Positions 35,125 to 44,411 of a stretch of DNA of 64,000 nucleotides are shown here, piece after piece. The notes under the pieces were generated by a model, which was given only the letters and a program-made list of their open reading frames with translations, was not told where the DNA came from and made no database searches. A program made the position numbers and the translations under genes. How positions within the stretch are numbered: position 1 is the first letter of the stretch; each line of letters starts with the position of its first letter. This stretch comes from Jejuia pallidilutea. GTDB taxonomy: Bacteria; Bacteroidota; Bacteroidia; Flavobacteriales; Flavobacteriaceae. The stretch covers positions 310,001 to 374,000 of the forward strand of contig NZ_PVEO01000004.1 of assembly GCF_002973595.1 (NCBI RefSeq), in the 5' to 3' direction.

Positions 35125-36474
35125 ATGGATAAAAAAGAGTTTGATGTTTTTGTAATTGGTAGTGGTGTAGCGGGACGATTGGTTGCGGAAAAATGTGCAA
35201 AACAACAATTAAAAGTAGCCATAGCCGATAATAGAGCGTTTGGAGGCACATGCGCAAATAGAGGCTGCGATCCTAAAAAAGTTATTTTAGGTCCTACAGA
35301 AGTTTTAGAGCTCTCCAAAAATTTAAAAGGAAAAGGTATTGTGTCTCTCCCTACATTAAATTGGAAAGCATTACAGAAATTTAAAAGAACTTTTACAGAG
35401 TTTATACCCAAAGCTGTTGAAGACAATTTAGAAGAATTAGGTATTGAGCTGTATCATCAATCTCCCAAATTTATAGATGAGACCACTTTAACTGTTGAAG
35501 GAAAAACAGTAAGCGCAAAAAAAATTGTTATAGCAACAGGCAATATTCCAAGAAAATTAGACTTTAAGGGCAATAGCTTGCTTAAAACAAGCGACGATTT
35601 TCTTAACCTAAAAAAACTACCCAAACACATTATATTTATTGGTACAGGCTATATAGCTATGGAGTTTGCACATATGGCTGCACGGTGCGGAAGTAAGGTT
35701 ACTATGCTAGACCATAACGCTACCGTTTTAAATCAGTTTGATGACGATTTGGTTTCAGAATTAATTGATATTTCGAAACAATTAGGAATCAAGTTCGTTT
35801 TTAATGCCGAAGTTGTAAAGGTTAAAAAGCTGAAAAAGAATTTTAAGGTACAATATATTAAAGCCGATAAAAAAATAGCTATTAAAGCCCAAATGGTAAT
35901 TAATACATCTGGAAGGGTTCCAGCCATAGCTACTCTTAATTTAGAAAAAGGAAATGTAGCCTATACTAACGCGGGTATTAGTTATAATCACTTTATGCAA
36001 AACCCATTGAATAAAAATGTTTATTCCTGCGGCGATGTATCTGCCCACAGTAAACCCTTAGCACCATTATCTGGTATGGAGGCAAACATAGTAGCCGAAA
36101 ATATTATAAATGGCAATACAAAAAAAATTGATACTCCTTTAGTGCCTTCAGTTGTATTTACTCTGCCAAATTTAGCTTCTGTAGGTCTTAATGAAGAAGA
36201 GGCCAAAAAGCGTTACAAAAACATAATAATTAATTATAAATCTGCTTCAGATTGGTATAATGCAAAACGCATTAATACAAAGGCTTATGCTTATAAGATA
36301 TTGATGAATAAGCGTACTAATGAAATTGTTGGCGCACATTTATTGGGCCCACAAGCTGCAGAAACTATAAATTTATTTGCAATGGCTATAAGCAAAAAAA
36401 TGACTGCAAATGATATAAAAGGGCTCGTATTTACTTATCCTTCTTGGTGTAATGATATTAAAGATATGTTGTAG
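35125..36474 (+). CDS. FAD-dependent pyridine nucleotide-disulfide oxidoreductase
   Basis: A 449-residue flavoprotein of the glutathione reductase/lipoamide dehydrogenase/mercuric reductase superfamily. The FAD-binding GSGVAGRLVAEKCA is at 13-26, the redox-active disulfide CANRGC at about 43-48, the NAD(P)-binding GTGYIAMEFAHMAARCG in the middle, the second FAD site as VYSCGDVSA, and a C-terminal dimerisation domain. It lacks the extra N-terminal heavy-metal domain and C-terminal Cys pair of true MerA, and the substrate (a dithiol or small disulfide) is unknown. Many Bacteroidota carry such a gene beside a YihY/BrkB gene, as here: the next start is 1 base after its stop. It is soluble and cytoplasmic. 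Confidence 0.85.
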   Translation: MDKKEFDVFVIGSGVAGRLVAEKCAKQQLKVAIADNRAFGGTCANRGCDPKKVILGPTEVLELSKNLKGKGIVSLPTLNWKALQKFKRTFTEFIPKAVEDNLEELGIELYHQSPKFIDETTLTVEGKTVSAKKIVIATGNIPRKLDFKGNSLLKTSDDFLNLKKLPKHIIFIGTGYIAMEFAHMAARCGSKVTMLDHNATVLNQFDDDLVSELIDISKQLGIKFVFNAEVVKVKKLKKNFKVQYIKADKKIAIKAQMVINTSGRVPAIATLNLEKGNVAYTNAGISYNHFMQNPLNKNVYSCGDVSAHSKPLAPLSGMEANIVAENIINGNTKKIDTPLVPSVVFTLPNLASVGLNEEEAKKRYKNIIINYKSASDWYNAKRINTKAYAYKILMNKRTNEIVGAHLLGPQAAETINLFAMAISKKMTANDIKGLVFTYPSWCNDIKDML

Positions 36475-36475
36475 T

Positions 36476-37375
36476 ATGGAACCTAAAAAACAAACAGATA
36501 AGTTTAAGATTAACCATTTACCTAGTTTAGTGCTAGATACTTTTAAAGCTTGGAATGCCGATAACCCATTTCGTTTAAGTGCAGTGGTGGCATACTATGC
36601 AGTACTTTCAATGCCAGGTCTTTTAGTTATTATAATTAACCTAGTAGGTTTTTTTTGGGGCGTAGAAATTGTACAAGGGCAATTAACAGATGAGATTTCT
36701 AGTGTTCTGGGTAGGGATGCCGCTGCCTCAATTAAATCTATGATGCTTGATACACAAAATAAAGAAAAAAATACCATAGCTACTATACTTGGAATAGGGA
36801 CTTTAATTTTTGGTGCTACGGGAGTATTTTATCATTTACAAATTTCTTTAAATCAAATTTGGGAAATAACATCAAATGATAAAATTAACTATAAAAAAAT
36901 AGTGCTAGACCGTGCCCGAAGTTTTGCATTTATTTTAGTTATTGGTTTTTTATTGTTAATCAGTTTTTTGGTAACCGCAGCTATTTCTGCTCTAAACAGC
37001 TACATTAAAAGTACGTTACCAGATGTGTTGGTTTACATTGCCTTTGCGTTAGATTTTATTGTGTCTGTAGGCATTATAACGTTATTGTTCGCATTAATTT
37101 TTAAATATTTACCAGATGCTAAAATAAACTGGAAAACAGTTTGGATTGGTGCTTTAATAACATCAACGTTATTTGTTTTAGGAAAATCTTTACTGGGATT
37201 TTATTTTGGAACGGCTGATCCTGGTTCTACATATGGTGCAGCTGGAACAATAGTTTTAGTATTACTTTGGGTGTCTTATTCTTGTTTAATTCTTTTTTTC
37301 GGCGCAGAGTTTACATGGATATACGCTAAAAGATATGGCTTGGGTATTAAACGCAGCACAAAGGTTCTTGGGTAA
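36476..37375 (+). CDS. YihY/virulence factor BrkB family membrane protein
   Basis: A 299-residue integral membrane protein with about six hydrophobic helices (starting near LSAVVAYYAVLSMPGLLVI) and the family's GATGVFYHLQISLNQIWEI and YKYLPDAKI-like (FKYLPDAKINWKTVWIGA) motifs, then GAAGTIVLVLLWVSYSCLILFFGAEFTWIYA. The ATG at 36476 follows the oxidoreductase stop by 1 base, so the two are translationally coupled; the open frame upstream of it lies inside that gene. The family was once called ribonuclease BN in error; its present role is proposed as a membrane transporter or in envelope stress. The short charged C-terminus is cytoplasmic. Confidence 0.88.
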   Translation: MEPKKQTDKFKINHLPSLVLDTFKAWNADNPFRLSAVVAYYAVLSMPGLLVIIINLVGFFWGVEIVQGQLTDEISSVLGRDAAASIKSMMLDTQNKEKNTIATILGIGTLIFGATGVFYHLQISLNQIWEITSNDKINYKKIVLDRARSFAFILVIGFLLLISFLVTAAISALNSYIKSTLPDVLVYIAFALDFIVSVGIITLLFALIFKYLPDAKINWKTVWIGALITSTLFVLGKSLLGFYFGTADPGSTYGAAGTIVLVLLWVSYSCLILFFGAEFTWIYAKRYGLGIKRSTKVLG

Positions 37376-37442
37376 TTGGTTTTTTTTTTGAATTGCAAAA
37401 CTAAGTTTAGAAACTAATTTTTGTGAAAGTTATATGTTGTTA

Positions 37443-37484
37443 AAAAAAATAGGCCATCTTAAAAAATTTAAGACAGCCTATTTA
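37443..37484 (-). terminator. terminator between BrkB and CsbD genes
   Basis: An imperfect stem (AAATAGGC...TTAAA with TTTAAGA...GCCTATTT, two mismatches) lies 20 bases past the csbD-like stop. Reading on the minus strand it ends in a T run (the A-rich tract at 37442-37449), so it mainly serves the minus-strand gene; the A/T-rich flanks may also stop the BrkB transcript. Confidence 0.6.
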
Positions 37485-37503
37485 CTATTAATCTAATGAA
37501 TTG

Positions 37504-37689
37504 TTACAGGTTTTCAATTTCTTTTTTTAATTCTTCTTTTTTCTTTCCTGTTTTTTCTTGAAGATTGCCCAACATTTCGTCAAATTTACCTTCTGAATAT
37601 TTTAAATCATTATCGGTTAAATCACCATATTTTTGCTTAAACTTGCCTTTAACCTGTTTCCACTTACCTTCTAATTGTTCTTTATTCAT
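37504..37689 (-). CDS. CsbD family general stress protein
   Basis: A 61-residue acidic and lysine-rich helical protein with the CsbD pattern MNKEQLEGKWKQVKGKFK followed by YGDLTDNDLKYSEGKFDEMLGN. CsbD-like proteins are abundant under osmotic and general stress in many bacteria and have no known enzymatic role. It is the only minus-strand gene between 1 and 44 kb and is transcribed toward a hairpin terminator. Its promoter must lie in the 410-base gap to its right, shared with the diverging regulator gene. Confidence 0.88.
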   Translation of the reverse strand: MNKEQLEGKWKQVKGKFKQKYGDLTDNDLKYSEGKFDEMLGNLQEKTGKKKEELKKEIENL

Positions 37690-38099
37690 TTTGTTGTTAT
37701 TAAATTAAATAATCAGTTAATTTTACAGTTGTAAATTACTGAAATAAAGATGTTTATGTTATCGTAAAAGCAATAATGTTTAATGCAATACATTAAAAAA
37801 TACGTTTCAATAGTATTAATACTAAATCTGTTATATCTGTAAGTTTAATCTTTTAATGGCTTTGTTTGTTCTTGTTAAATAAAAAGCTTGTTAATTCAGG
37901 ATTTTGTTTAATAATTTGTTTTTGTAGCATAGGTTCTAATAAATTGCACTATTGCGAAATATCCTTATTTTTAATGTAAGTATTTGTTTTTCATTAAGTT
38001 GTATTTTTTAGTATGATGAAATTTCAAGTAAAAAAAATCTTCAATACTAAATAAAATAGTATATCTTTATTCGGTTCAATTAAGTATGATTATTTGGGA
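37690..38099. other. 410-base divergent intergenic region
   Basis: No open frame of note and no RNA structure that I recognise. It is very AT-rich and must hold the promoters of the csbD-like gene (leftward) and of the AraC-family gene (rightward). Near 38057-38075 the TAGTATATCTTTATTC stretch is the best, weak candidate for the rightward promoter. Confidence 0.4.
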
Positions 38100-38654
38100 A
38101 TGAAACTTTTTGTGAAATACGACTTCGATACATTGTGTAAAAATTTTGTAAGTGAGCATTTAGATGCTTTGGATATTTCATACACCATCCACAGTGTTAA
38201 TGAAGTAACTGTTAATGGCGATTTAAACGATAATAAGTATAAAACGCTTACTACGGCTTTACAAAAATATGGCATAGAAATATTAACCAATCAAAAATCA
38301 ACGTTAGTAGAGCGAATAAAACATGCCATTGACTGCATGCTTAAGGATGAAAAAAGCAAACACTTAAAGTTATCTTCTTACTTAGCAGATACTTTAAATT
38401 ATTCTTACACATACCTATCAACTGTGTTTTCTGAAAATACATATACATCTATAGAAAATTATGCAATTCTTAGAAAAGTAGATTTGGCTAAAGAGTTTAT
38501 GTGCAATACCAATTTAACATTAACCGAGATTGCGTACCGTTTAAATTATAGTAGCGTAGCGCATTTATCTGGACAGTTTAAAAAAACCACAGGATTAACA
38601 CCAAGTGCATTTATTAATATAATGAAGAAGAAGAAACAATATAAAATACAATAA
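38100..38654 (+). CDS. small AraC-family transcriptional regulator
   Basis: A 184-residue regulator. The N-terminal 65 residues form a small domain (ACT-like in length, no family recognised), and residues about 90-180 are an AraC-type double helix-turn-helix: HLKLSSYLADTLNYSYTYLSTVFSE, then LTEIAYRLNYSSVAHLSGQFKKTTGLTPSAF. The start is ATG 38100; the in-frame codon at 38094 is not an ATG. It is followed after 17 bases by a response regulator gene and then by a large histidine kinase, the usual arrangement for this regulator type in Flavobacteriaceae. The target genes cannot be told. Confidence 0.8.
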   Translation: MKLFVKYDFDTLCKNFVSEHLDALDISYTIHSVNEVTVNGDLNDNKYKTLTTALQKYGIEILTNQKSTLVERIKHAIDCMLKDEKSKHLKLSSYLADTLNYSYTYLSTVFSENTYTSIENYAILRKVDLAKEFMCNTNLTLTEIAYRLNYSSVAHLSGQFKKTTGLTPSAFINIMKKKKQYKIQ

Positions 38655-38671
38655 CTGTTAAAACAATACAA

Positions 38672-39118
38672 ATGAGCACAACCCAACTTAATGTTGTTTT
38701 AGCAGATGACGACGAGGACGACAGAATGCTTTTTGTTGAAGCTATAGACGAGATATCTATAAAAACAGAACTGTCTTTATTTAACCACGGACAAGAGCTA
38801 ATGGATTATCTCACCTTGCCTAATGCCTTAATGCCTAATTTGATATTTTTAGATTTAAACATGCCTATAAAAAATGGACTGCAGTGTTTAAAAGAAATAC
38901 GAGAAAACCCTAAACTAAAAGACTTGTGTGTAGCAATATATTCAACATCTTCTTCGGAAAAAGATATTGAAGAAACTTTTTTAAATGGGGCAAACATTTA
39001 CGTAAATAAGCCCCACAGTTTTAGTAAATTGCGAGATGTAGTAGAAAAAGTGTTACAGTTAAATTGGCAGTACCATACCTCTAACTTAAACAAAGACACC
39101 TTTCTATTTCGTATATAA
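38672..39118 (+). CDS. single-domain response regulator, Rcp1-like
   Basis: A 148-residue receiver domain without an output domain. The acidic pocket is VLADDDEDDRMLF (8-21), the phospho-acceptor is D61 in LIFLDLNMPIKNG, the Thr/Ser switch is in AIYSTSSSEKD, and the conserved Lys is in YVNKPHSF. Such Rcp1-like proteins act by passing phosphate or binding a partner. It lies between a small AraC regulator and a hybrid-free histidine kinase (5 bases to the latter), which is its likely phosphate donor. It is cytoplasmic. Confidence 0.88.
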   Translation: MSTTQLNVVLADDDEDDRMLFVEAIDEISIKTELSLFNHGQELMDYLTLPNALMPNLIFLDLNMPIKNGLQCLKEIRENPKLKDLCVAIYSTSSSEKDIEETFLNGANIYVNKPHSFSKLRDVVEKVLQLNWQYHTSNLNKDTFLFRI

Positions 39119-39123
39119 TACAC

Positions 39124-42123
39124 ATGGATCTTAAGCGCATATATAAGTCTTCAAAAACATATATAGTATTATTAATTATAGCAGTAGCTTTACTTTTGTT
39201 TACAACAAGTATGGCCTACAAGCAAATTATGCGCATGCAGGAATCTGCCGATATGGTTGCCCATACGCTTAGAGTTTATAATGCCATTGGCGATTTAACC
39301 TCACATTACTCCAAAGCCGATTCTGAGGAATTTAGAAATGAAATACTAAAAAACAAGGCCGCAAATAGCACTATTGCAGCTTATAAACAAGAGGGTAAAA
39401 CGGTAATTAATAATTTGGAATTTCTTGTTAGCGATAACGAATCTCAACGTGCGCACCTAAAACCTCTAAAAGCGTTATTAAACTCACTTTACTCCCAACT
39501 TATAAATTTAGACTCGATTACTTACACTAGTAATGCAGTACCTTTTGAAATTAGGGAAAACCAAAAATCTAAAATAAACAAAACGCTATTTGATATTAGG
39601 GGCATTAAAAACAGAATGCAAAAGCAAGAGGAAAACCTACTGAAGAAAAGGGAAATAGTTTATAAATCCCATAAATCTACTGCGCCTATAGTGCTTTTAG
39701 TATTAGCGTTTTTTGCACTTTTTGTTTTTATCATTTCATTTTACAAAATATATCTTAATAAATTAGAGATTAGAAAGTCTGAATTCTTTTTAAAAACGGT
39801 ACTAAATACAACAGATAATATTGTAAACTATTATGAACCCATATTTGATGCCCACAACAGTAACCATATTAAAGATTTTAAAATTGTATTTGCCAACAAC
39901 CGTAATTACGATTACTTAGGATTACAACCTAAGGCTATTACAGGAAAAACATTTACAGAAACGTTTCCGTTTTTAGTAGATAATGGCGATTTTGATAAGT
40001 TGGTGAAAAGTTATAAGGAAAACCAAAAAGTTGAGCTAGATAGAGGGGTAATTGTAAAAAATAAAAAAATGTGGTTTTATACCTTGGTAACTCCTTTACT
40101 AAATGGTATACTTATTACTTCCAGAAACGCTACATACGAGGAAAAAACAAAAGCAGCACAACTTGAATTAAAAAAACGTTTAGAAAAACAAAATCTAGAA
40201 TTACTTGATAACAGAGCATTTTTAGGGAACCTATTTAAAAGTATCTCTCATGTAGTAATGCATTTTAAAAGTATAAGAGACAAGAACAACGCTATTATAG
40301 ATTTTGAGATTTTATTTGTAAACGATAAAATAAACCCTATAACCAGCGATATTCCAAGTGAAATAAAAAATAAAAAAACATCTGAAATATTTCCTGGTAT
40401 TTTTAATAATGGTGTGTTTGAGAATTTAGTGCAGGCCATAGAAACCAAAACACCAATAACTTATGAAGTACCATATTACGAAAATGGTTATGAGCAATGG
40501 TTTAAGGCTACAGCAATTAAACTAGGTGATGGTGTAACTGTAACTACTGTAGATATTACAGAAGAGAAGAAAAGATCAGACCAGTTAATACAACTTAACG
40601 AAAGGCTTTCTGTGCAAAATACAATTTTTGCAGATGCTGAAATATTAGCTGCCACAGGAAGCTATATATGGGATATAGATGATGATGTTTCAGAACTATC
40701 TGATAATTATTACAGGTTATTGGGCTGCGAGCCTAATGAATTTAAATTATCATTTAAAACCTATAGAAGTTTTATTCACCCTGACGATTTGCAGGAATAC
40801 GACAAAAAAGGACTGGAGATTGCAAAAAACAAGAGAATAGAAGAACATACATACCGTATTATTACAAAACAAGGGAACGTTAAGTATTTAAAAACTAACG
40901 GACAGTTTATTAAAAAGAATAATAAAACAGTGGTAGTTGGTGTAGTACAAGATGTTACAGCTGTTGTAGAGTTTGAAAATAAGCTAAAACAATCTAACGA
41001 TAACTTAAAATTTCAAAACACCTTTTTAGAAGATGCAGAAGTATTAGGGAAAATGGGGAGTTTTAGAGTAAATACTACAAATAATAGTTCTGAGATTTCA
41101 GATAATATATATAGAATGTTAGACTGTAAACCACATGAGTTTGCACCCACGCCCAAGGCGTATTTTACATTTGTACACCCTGATGACTTATCAAATTTTA
41201 AAAAGAATATTAATAAAATTTTAGTTTCCAAAACGTTTAAGCCTTTTAGGTGCAGGATAATTACCAAAAACGAAACGGTTAAATATTTTAAATTCACCGG
41301 CCATTTCGATACCTATAATGACGATGAATATCTTTTTGGTTTAATACAAGATGTAACAGACGATATAAAGGCCGAAGCGTTTTTAAAATTAAAAAATCGC
41401 GAGTTAACCCGTTCTAATGCAGAGTTGGAATCGTTTAACCGAGTAGCAAGTCACGATTTACAAGAACCATTACGCAAGTTACAATTATTTGTGTCGAGAA
41501 TAGAGGATAGGGAAGGCGACCAACTTTCAGAAAAAGGAACAGTTTATTTCGGTAAGATAAAGAATGCCGTTACGCGCATGCAAGCTCTTATCTCTAACTT
41601 GTTAACTTACTCTAGAATAGATAGCACTAAAAAAGACTTCGAGAAAGTAAATCTTAACCAAGCCTTAGATAAAGTAAAAGACGATTTAGCCGATAGAATA
41701 AAAGAAGCCAATGCATCCATAATTGCAGATAAATTGCCAAAAATAAAGGGTGTTGTTTTTCAAGTAGAACAATTGTTTACCAATATATTATCTAATGCAC
41801 TTAAATATAAGAGTACCAATAAAGCTCCTAAAGTGCAAATAGTATATAAGAAGGTATCTGCATCAGAGCTTCCAAAGCATATCATAAAGGAAAGTAAAAA
41901 ATACCACAGAATTTCTTTTATTGATAATGGTATTGGGTTTGATACTAAATACTCTAAAAAGATATTTGAGGTATTTCAGCGTTTGCACCAAAAAACAGAA
42001 TATTCGGGTACGGGTATAGGTTTGGCAATTTGTGAAAAAATTGTAGAAAACCACAACGGATATATTTTTGCCAAAGGAGAGGTGGGTGTGGGCTCAGAAT
42101 TTGTTGTTTATTTTCCAGCATAA
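39124..42123 (+). CDS. large PAS-domain sensor histidine kinase
   Basis: A 999-residue membrane kinase. Two transmembrane helices (about 12-31 and 186-207) flank a CHASE3-like extracytoplasmic helical region. Then follow four PAS-type modules (about 215-345, 365-485, 495-625, 635-755); the last two share the pattern DAE-LxxxGSxxxxI and HPDDL and are PAS_3-like. The HisKA box is NRVASHDLQEPLRKL with the phospho-His at 777, and the HATPase domain ends with NALKYKS, DNGIGFD and GTGIGLAIC. The protein resembles phytochrome-type bacterial kinases lacking the chromophore domain. The partner is very likely the adjacent single-domain regulator. The signal sensed is unknown. Confidence 0.88.
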   Translation: MDLKRIYKSSKTYIVLLIIAVALLLFTTSMAYKQIMRMQESADMVAHTLRVYNAIGDLTSHYSKADSEEFRNEILKNKAANSTIAAYKQEGKTVINNLEFLVSDNESQRAHLKPLKALLNSLYSQLINLDSITYTSNAVPFEIRENQKSKINKTLFDIRGIKNRMQKQEENLLKKREIVYKSHKSTAPIVLLVLAFFALFVFIISFYKIYLNKLEIRKSEFFLKTVLNTTDNIVNYYEPIFDAHNSNHIKDFKIVFANNRNYDYLGLQPKAITGKTFTETFPFLVDNGDFDKLVKSYKENQKVELDRGVIVKNKKMWFYTLVTPLLNGILITSRNATYEEKTKAAQLELKKRLEKQNLELLDNRAFLGNLFKSISHVVMHFKSIRDKNNAIIDFEILFVNDKINPITSDIPSEIKNKKTSEIFPGIFNNGVFENLVQAIETKTPITYEVPYYENGYEQWFKATAIKLGDGVTVTTVDITEEKKRSDQLIQLNERLSVQNTIFADAEILAATGSYIWDIDDDVSELSDNYYRLLGCEPNEFKLSFKTYRSFIHPDDLQEYDKKGLEIAKNKRIEEHTYRIITKQGNVKYLKTNGQFIKKNNKTVVVGVVQDVTAVVEFENKLKQSNDNLKFQNTFLEDAEVLGKMGSFRVNTTNNSSEISDNIYRMLDCKPHEFAPTPKAYFTFVHPDDLSNFKKNINKILVSKTFKPFRCRIITKNETVKYFKFTGHFDTYNDDEYLFGLIQDVTDDIKAEAFLKLKNRELTRSNAELESFNRVASHDLQEPLRKLQLFVSRIEDREGDQLSEKGTVYFGKIKNAVTRMQALISNLLTYSRIDSTKKDFEKVNLNQALDKVKDDLADRIKEANASIIADKLPKIKGVVFQVEQLFTNILSNALKYKSTNKAPKVQIVYKKVSASELPKHIIKESKKYHRISFIDNGIGFDTKYSKKIFEVFQRLHQKTEYSGTGIGLAICEKIVENHNGYIFAKGEVGVGSEFVVYFPA

Positions 42124-42489
42124 ATTAAAGACTCTCCACAAATTTAAAGCGTCTAGTATTTTAATTTTTCAACCTTGGTATACTTCTAATTATTTACGAG
42201 CATACACTATAATTTAATTGTTAATACTATTTATAATCTTGTATGTACATAAAAAACTGTGTTTTTTCAAGATAACTAGTTCATTAATTTTCTAAAAAAG
42301 CCTTCTTTTCATAAGGTTTTTAAACATATTGTTAGCAAATTGTGTTTTTTTTAACACTTCTTCACCTAAAAACTAAAGTTTTATAACACAAAGACATAAT
42401 TCTGTAACACTTTTTGCGCTAATCGGTATGATATTTACACTATAGTTAAAAGAGCGCTTCTTAAATCATTAACCTTAACTATAAATATT
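42124..42489. other. 366-base intergenic region
   Basis: No gene recognised. It is AT-rich and holds the 3' end of the kinase transcript and the promoter region of the small genes that follow; a TTG at about 42414 and a TATTTAC at about 42432 could form a weak promoter, but the match is poor. No clear terminator hairpin was found. Confidence 0.35.
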
Positions 42490-42651
42490 ATGAAACATAG
42501 CATAAAATTAGAATCGAGACAATTTGCAAGGGTTGGCAAATCTATACCAAAGACTTCTAATATAAAGAAGGCTAAAACTTTTTTTAATAGTGTTTTTTCA
42601 AAGCTTTTATTTAATAAGCCAAAACTTTTAAACAAAGCCACAGACAGCTAA
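42490..42651 (+). CDS. 53-residue basic hypothetical protein
   Basis: A short open frame starting with ATG 42490 and ending TAA 42651: basic, with many Lys, Ser and Asn (begins MKHSIKLESRQFARVGKSIP, ends NKATDS), and a Phe-rich middle part. I do not recognise it. It precedes a known class of small membrane protein by 17 bases, so a two-gene unit of small stress proteins is possible. The coding status rests on length, start position and spacing only. Confidence 0.45.
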   Translation: MKHSIKLESRQFARVGKSIPKTSNIKKAKTFFNSVFSKLLFNKPKLLNKATDS

Positions 42652-42668
42652 TTTTTAATTATCTCTCA

Positions 42669-42827
42669 ATGTTAAGAATAGAGTACATTATTATTTTGTT
42701 ATGCTTAATAGGATGGGTTATAGGATTTTTTTTCTACGAATTAGGATTATTAATCCATTTATTACTGGTATTGGCAGCCATAATAGCCATAGTAAAAGTA
42801 TTAAGCATAAAAAATGATTTTAAGTAA
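42669..42827 (+). CDS. lmo0937-family small membrane protein
   Basis: A 52-residue protein with two hydrophobic helices (about 5-22 and 27-46) joined by a short FYELG turn: MLRIEYIIILLCLIGWVIGF at the start, IVKVLSIKNDFK at the end. It matches the widespread lmo0937 family (DUF5670) of tiny inner-membrane proteins, of unknown function and often stress-linked. It is too short for standard gene finding thresholds. It lies between an unrecognised small gene and an AraC-family regulator gene, 47 bases before the latter. Confidence 0.75.
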   Translation: MLRIEYIIILLCLIGWVIGFFFYELGLLIHLLLVLAAIIAIVKVLSIKNDFK

Positions 42828-42874
42828 ACCGAATAGAACGAATAGAGTACAACAATAAAAATAAAACCAAACAT

Positions 42875-43900
42875 ATGAAAACGACAAATTTGAATACAAA
42901 TACTATTGAAGCTATGTTTAAACAACTAAAATTTAATTTTGGTGGTACTATTACAAAAGCATCCAAAGAGTATATTTTAGATATTAAAAACGAAATTGGT
43001 AACGGTAATATTAAAGGTATTGCTCTTCAAGGCGGTATATCTTATATTGAGTTTGATATGGCTTTTTCTGATGACGTTGTAGTATCGGTAGATACACCAA
43101 ATAAAAACCCAATATATTTTGCGTACTGTTCAGAGGGGAGTCTTGGTCATAGTTTTGGTGCAAATGAAAAGCAAAGAACTTTAGAAAATTTTCAAACGGG
43201 TATTTTAACTAGCCAATTAGGTGATGTAAACAAATTGTACTTTAATAAAAACGAACGTTCTAAAATCACATTAATTTCGGTGCAAACTAGTAATAGAACT
43301 AAGGCTAACGGAAAAGATAATTTAAAAGGTAAGCTACTGGATACATTTTTTAATGAAGATGCTAAAGAAAACTTTGTGTACATAGGTTCACAAAATTTAA
43401 AGATTGCCGAAAAAATACAACAGCTAAATGCCATTAAGCAAAAAGGTATAGTTAGAAGTCTTTTAGTACAAGGTTTGGTTCATGTTATTTTAGCTTTAGA
43501 AATACAGCAACATGCCGAAGATAAACACAGGCAAATTCCTATAGGTTCCTTAACTATGCGGGATATGGAACTTATAAAAAAAGCATCACAGTTCGTAAAA
43601 AATAACTATCACAAACAATTATCAATACCAGTATTATGTTTAGAGTTTGGTATTTCACCATCTAAGCTACAAGAAGGTTTTAAAGGAATGCATGGGCGTA
43701 CTGTTGCAGAATATATTAGAGAAGTAAGGGTTTTAAAGGCCGAAGAACTTATAAAAACCACCGATTTAAATATTTCTGAAATTGTATATAGTATAGGTTT
43801 CTCAAGTAGAAGTTACTTTTCAAAAATATTTAAGGAAAAATATAACTGTAACCCAAAAGATTATAAGGATGCCCAAAAAGTATCACCAATTTCAGCATAA
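42875..43900 (+). CDS. AraC-family transcriptional regulator
   Basis: A 341-residue regulator with a long N-terminal sensing or dimerisation region (about 1-230; no cupin signature that I recognise) and a C-terminal AraC-type double helix-turn-helix (about 235-330): LSIPVLCLEFGISPSKLQEGFK, then LNISEIVYSIGFSSRSYFSKIFKEKY. The N-terminal part resembles Bacteroidota regulators of the same length near small lmo0937-type proteins. It lies 47 bases downstream of the small membrane protein gene and is followed by a hairpin terminator at about 44.07 kb. Its target set is unknown, possibly its own small-protein neighbours. Confidence 0.8.
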   Translation: MKTTNLNTNTIEAMFKQLKFNFGGTITKASKEYILDIKNEIGNGNIKGIALQGGISYIEFDMAFSDDVVVSVDTPNKNPIYFAYCSEGSLGHSFGANEKQRTLENFQTGILTSQLGDVNKLYFNKNERSKITLISVQTSNRTKANGKDNLKGKLLDTFFNEDAKENFVYIGSQNLKIAEKIQQLNAIKQKGIVRSLLVQGLVHVILALEIQQHAEDKHRQIPIGSLTMRDMELIKKASQFVKNNYHKQLSIPVLCLEFGISPSKLQEGFKGMHGRTVAEYIREVRVLKAEELIKTTDLNISEIVYSIGFSSRSYFSKIFKEKYNCNPKDYKDAQKVSPISA

Positions 43901-44066
43901 AAGTAATAACTCAAATTATGTATTGTAAATCATTAATAATGATTGAGGAAGCTAAAACGGATGTTTTATTGTAATTGGTATACAATATACTTTAAAGCTA
44001 CTGTAATAAAAATTTAAGGGTAAAAAGCATAGATTTATAATCTATAATAGGGAGTTATTAATTAGG

Positions 44067-44096
44067 AAAATCCGTCTGTATTTAGGCGGATTTTTT
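44067..44096 (+). terminator. rho-independent terminator after AraC-type gene
   Basis: An 11-base-pair stem with a G-U pair (44067-44077 with 44084-44094), 6-base loop, then a run of T. It lies about 165 bases downstream of the regulator's stop. Confidence 0.7.
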
Positions 44097-44358
44097 TCTT
44101 ATAATTAAAAATAATGCTCATCATTTTTAAATAAGCAAGCTGTAAAAGCTTTAAGGCCTTAGTTTAGAAGTGTCCAAAACATAGATTTCTTCCTTTTTAG
44201 ACTAACCAGAATTTTTGCTTAACCACAATAGTTGTAATAGATCCAAGATAATTCCGATGCTTAGTTTTTTTAGCAAATATCAAACTATACTTTCAATTTG
44301 CACACAACTTTTGAGATTGATCCCCCAAATATCCTAAGTTCACATTTTAACCTAAAAT

Positions 44359-44396
44359 AAAAAAACCTTGTTAATTTTAAATTAACAAGGTTTTGT
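44359..44396 (-). terminator. terminator of tRNA-Lys transcript
   Basis: A stem of about 16 base pairs (44362-44377 with 44379-44394) 16 to 20 bases beyond the tRNA 3' end on the minus strand, followed in that direction by T-rich sequence (the A run at 44356-44365). Confidence 0.7.
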
Positions 44397-44411
44397 TTTA
44401 AATAATTTTTG

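Larger units (their letters stand above)
43901..44411. other. 511-base intergenic region with two terminators
   Basis: No gene recognised on either strand. It holds the terminator of the AraC-type gene at about 44067-44096 and that of tRNA-Lys at about 44359-44396. The stretch 44100-44350 has nothing I can name. Confidence 0.4.

Noticed and set aside
36476-37375. Ribonuclease BN label for the YihY/BrkB protein
   Set aside because: That name came from a mis-assignment; the protein is an integral membrane protein without nuclease motifs.
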